Shown here piece after piece: positions 4,552 through 5,030 of a stretch of DNA of 5,030 nucleotides. Position numbers and translations under genes: made by a program. The notes under the pieces were generated by a model that was not told where the DNA came from, did not search any database, and was given only the letters and a program-made list of their open reading frames with translations. Position 1 is the stretch's first letter. Every line of letters begins with the position of its first letter. Source of the stretch: Clostridia bacterium (GTDB lineage: Bacteria; Bacillota; Clostridia; Christensenellales; Aristaeellaceae); assembly GCA_017471125.1 (NCBI GenBank), contig JAFUWR010000234.1:1-5030 (forward strand), read 5' to 3'.

Positions 4552-5030
4552 TCAAGCCTCTACGGCTCTCTTGACATCCATGATGGCCTTGACCGCGGTG
4601 GCGGTGTCGGTGGCCGGGAGCAGCTCGCAGCCGACGATGCCCTTGTAGCCGATGGCATCGAGGCACTTCAAGACCTTGACGTAGTTGATCTCGCCGGTGC
4701 CTGGCTCGTGCCTGCCGGGGACGTCCGCGATGTGGACGTGGCCGAAGGTGTCGCCGTAGGCGGCGATGTTGTCGCACATGCGGCCCTCGTTGATCTGCAT
4801 GTGATAAACATCATACAAAATCTTGAGCTTCGGGGACCCGATCAGGCGCACGACCTCGGCGGCCATCCGGGTATAGGCCAGGAAGTTGCCGACGTGGTCG
4901 GTGTAGATGTTCAGCCCCTCGAGGTTGATCTGTATGCCGGTCTCCTCCGCAAGCTTCGCCGCGGCGGTGAGGGTGCGGTACATGGAGCACAGCTTCACCG
5001 TGTCGGACAGCTCGTCGTAGTGATCGACCA
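4552..5030 (-). CDS. Hydroxypyruvate isomerase-like TIM-barrel protein (5' end beyond window)
   Basis: This is a sugar phosphate isomerase/epimerase-type TIM barrel (xylose-isomerase-like fold), closest to the hydroxypyruvate isomerase (Hyi) group, which interconverts hydroxypyruvate and tartronate semialdehyde. About 159 codons are visible and the frame stays open to the edge (VDHYDELSDT precedes an internal GTG at 4998), so the gene continues outside. Family members are about 260 residues, so roughly 100 are missing. Visible signatures are INLEGLN with a likely metal-ligand Glu (codon 4918-4920), ILYDVYHMQINEG with Asp (4810-4812) and His (4801-4803), and GHVHIADVPGRHEPGTGEINY split as GHVHIAD (His 4732-4734) and PGRHEPGTGEINY. 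GCELLP follows, with the final ligand Glu (4624-4626). The PGTGEINY stretch and the GCE that follows closely match E. coli Hyi. A related activity (2-oxo-tetronate isomerase, inosose-type isomerase) is possible. It precedes the dehydrogenase in the same operon. Confidence 0.82.
   Translation of the reverse strand, partial: VDHYDELSDTVKLCSMYRTLTAAAKLAEETGIQINLEGLNIYTDHVGNFLAYTRMAAEVVRLIGSPKLKILYDVYHMQINEGRMCDNIAAYGDTFGHVHIADVPGRHEPGTGEINYVKVLKCLDAIGYKGIVGCELLPATDTATAVKAIMDVKRAVEA

Noticed and set aside
3501..4574. 357-codon open frame on the + strand opposite the dehydrogenase gene
   Set aside because: It has the same GC-driven shadow character: repetitive Val/Asp/His/Gly composition, runs through a terminator, and has no SD or family motif.
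4552..4998. Complete gene starting at the GTG at 4998
   Set aside because: The frame is open to the window edge and the upstream residues (VDHYDELSDT) fit the family. The domain would lack its first barrel strands, so 4998 is internal.

Overview
The window looks like chromosomal DNA of a GC-rich Firmicute, most likely a gut-type Clostridia member (Oscillospiraceae-like). Four observations support this. Codons mostly end in G or C. Shine-Dalgarno sites are strong (AGGAGG, GGAAGGGGG). One promoter matches the sigma-A consensus (TTGACA, 18 bp, TATAAT). An intergenic hairpin repeat of the CCTTCCCC...GGGGAAGG...GGATGAGG type occurs, which I recall from gut Clostridia genomes. The taxonomic call is inference; no rRNA or marker tree is possible here.

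Layout. On the + strand, positions 1-43 probably hold the last codons of an upstream gene, followed after 5 bp by pyrG (49-1641), a complete CTP synthase. From 1642 to 1899 lies a gene-free convergent region made almost entirely of hairpins, bounded by a perfect 15-bp inverted repeat. On the - strand, read from the right edge leftwards, come three genes: a 5'-truncated hydroxypyruvate-isomerase-like TIM-barrel gene (4552 to beyond 5030), a Gfo/Idh/MocA dehydrogenase resembling myo-inositol 2-dehydrogenase (3528-4535), and an FGGY sugar kinase resembling xylulokinase (1900-3408). The first two are 16 nt apart and look co-transcribed, ending at a clear intrinsic terminator (3473-3512). Six nucleotides beyond it starts the kinase's own near-perfect promoter.

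How the genes fit together. pyrG is a housekeeping gene making CTP from UTP. The three minus-strand genes look like part of a carbohydrate or polyol catabolic locus: an isomerase acting on a small keto-sugar or keto-acid, an NAD-dependent polyol/sugar dehydrogenase and a ketose kinase. The substrate cannot be fixed from the window, and the kinase's non-canonical motifs caution against assuming D-xylulose.

I see no new defence, mobile or RNA system. The most unusual part is the hairpin block between the convergent genes, together with the AT-richer codons at the ends of both genes facing it.
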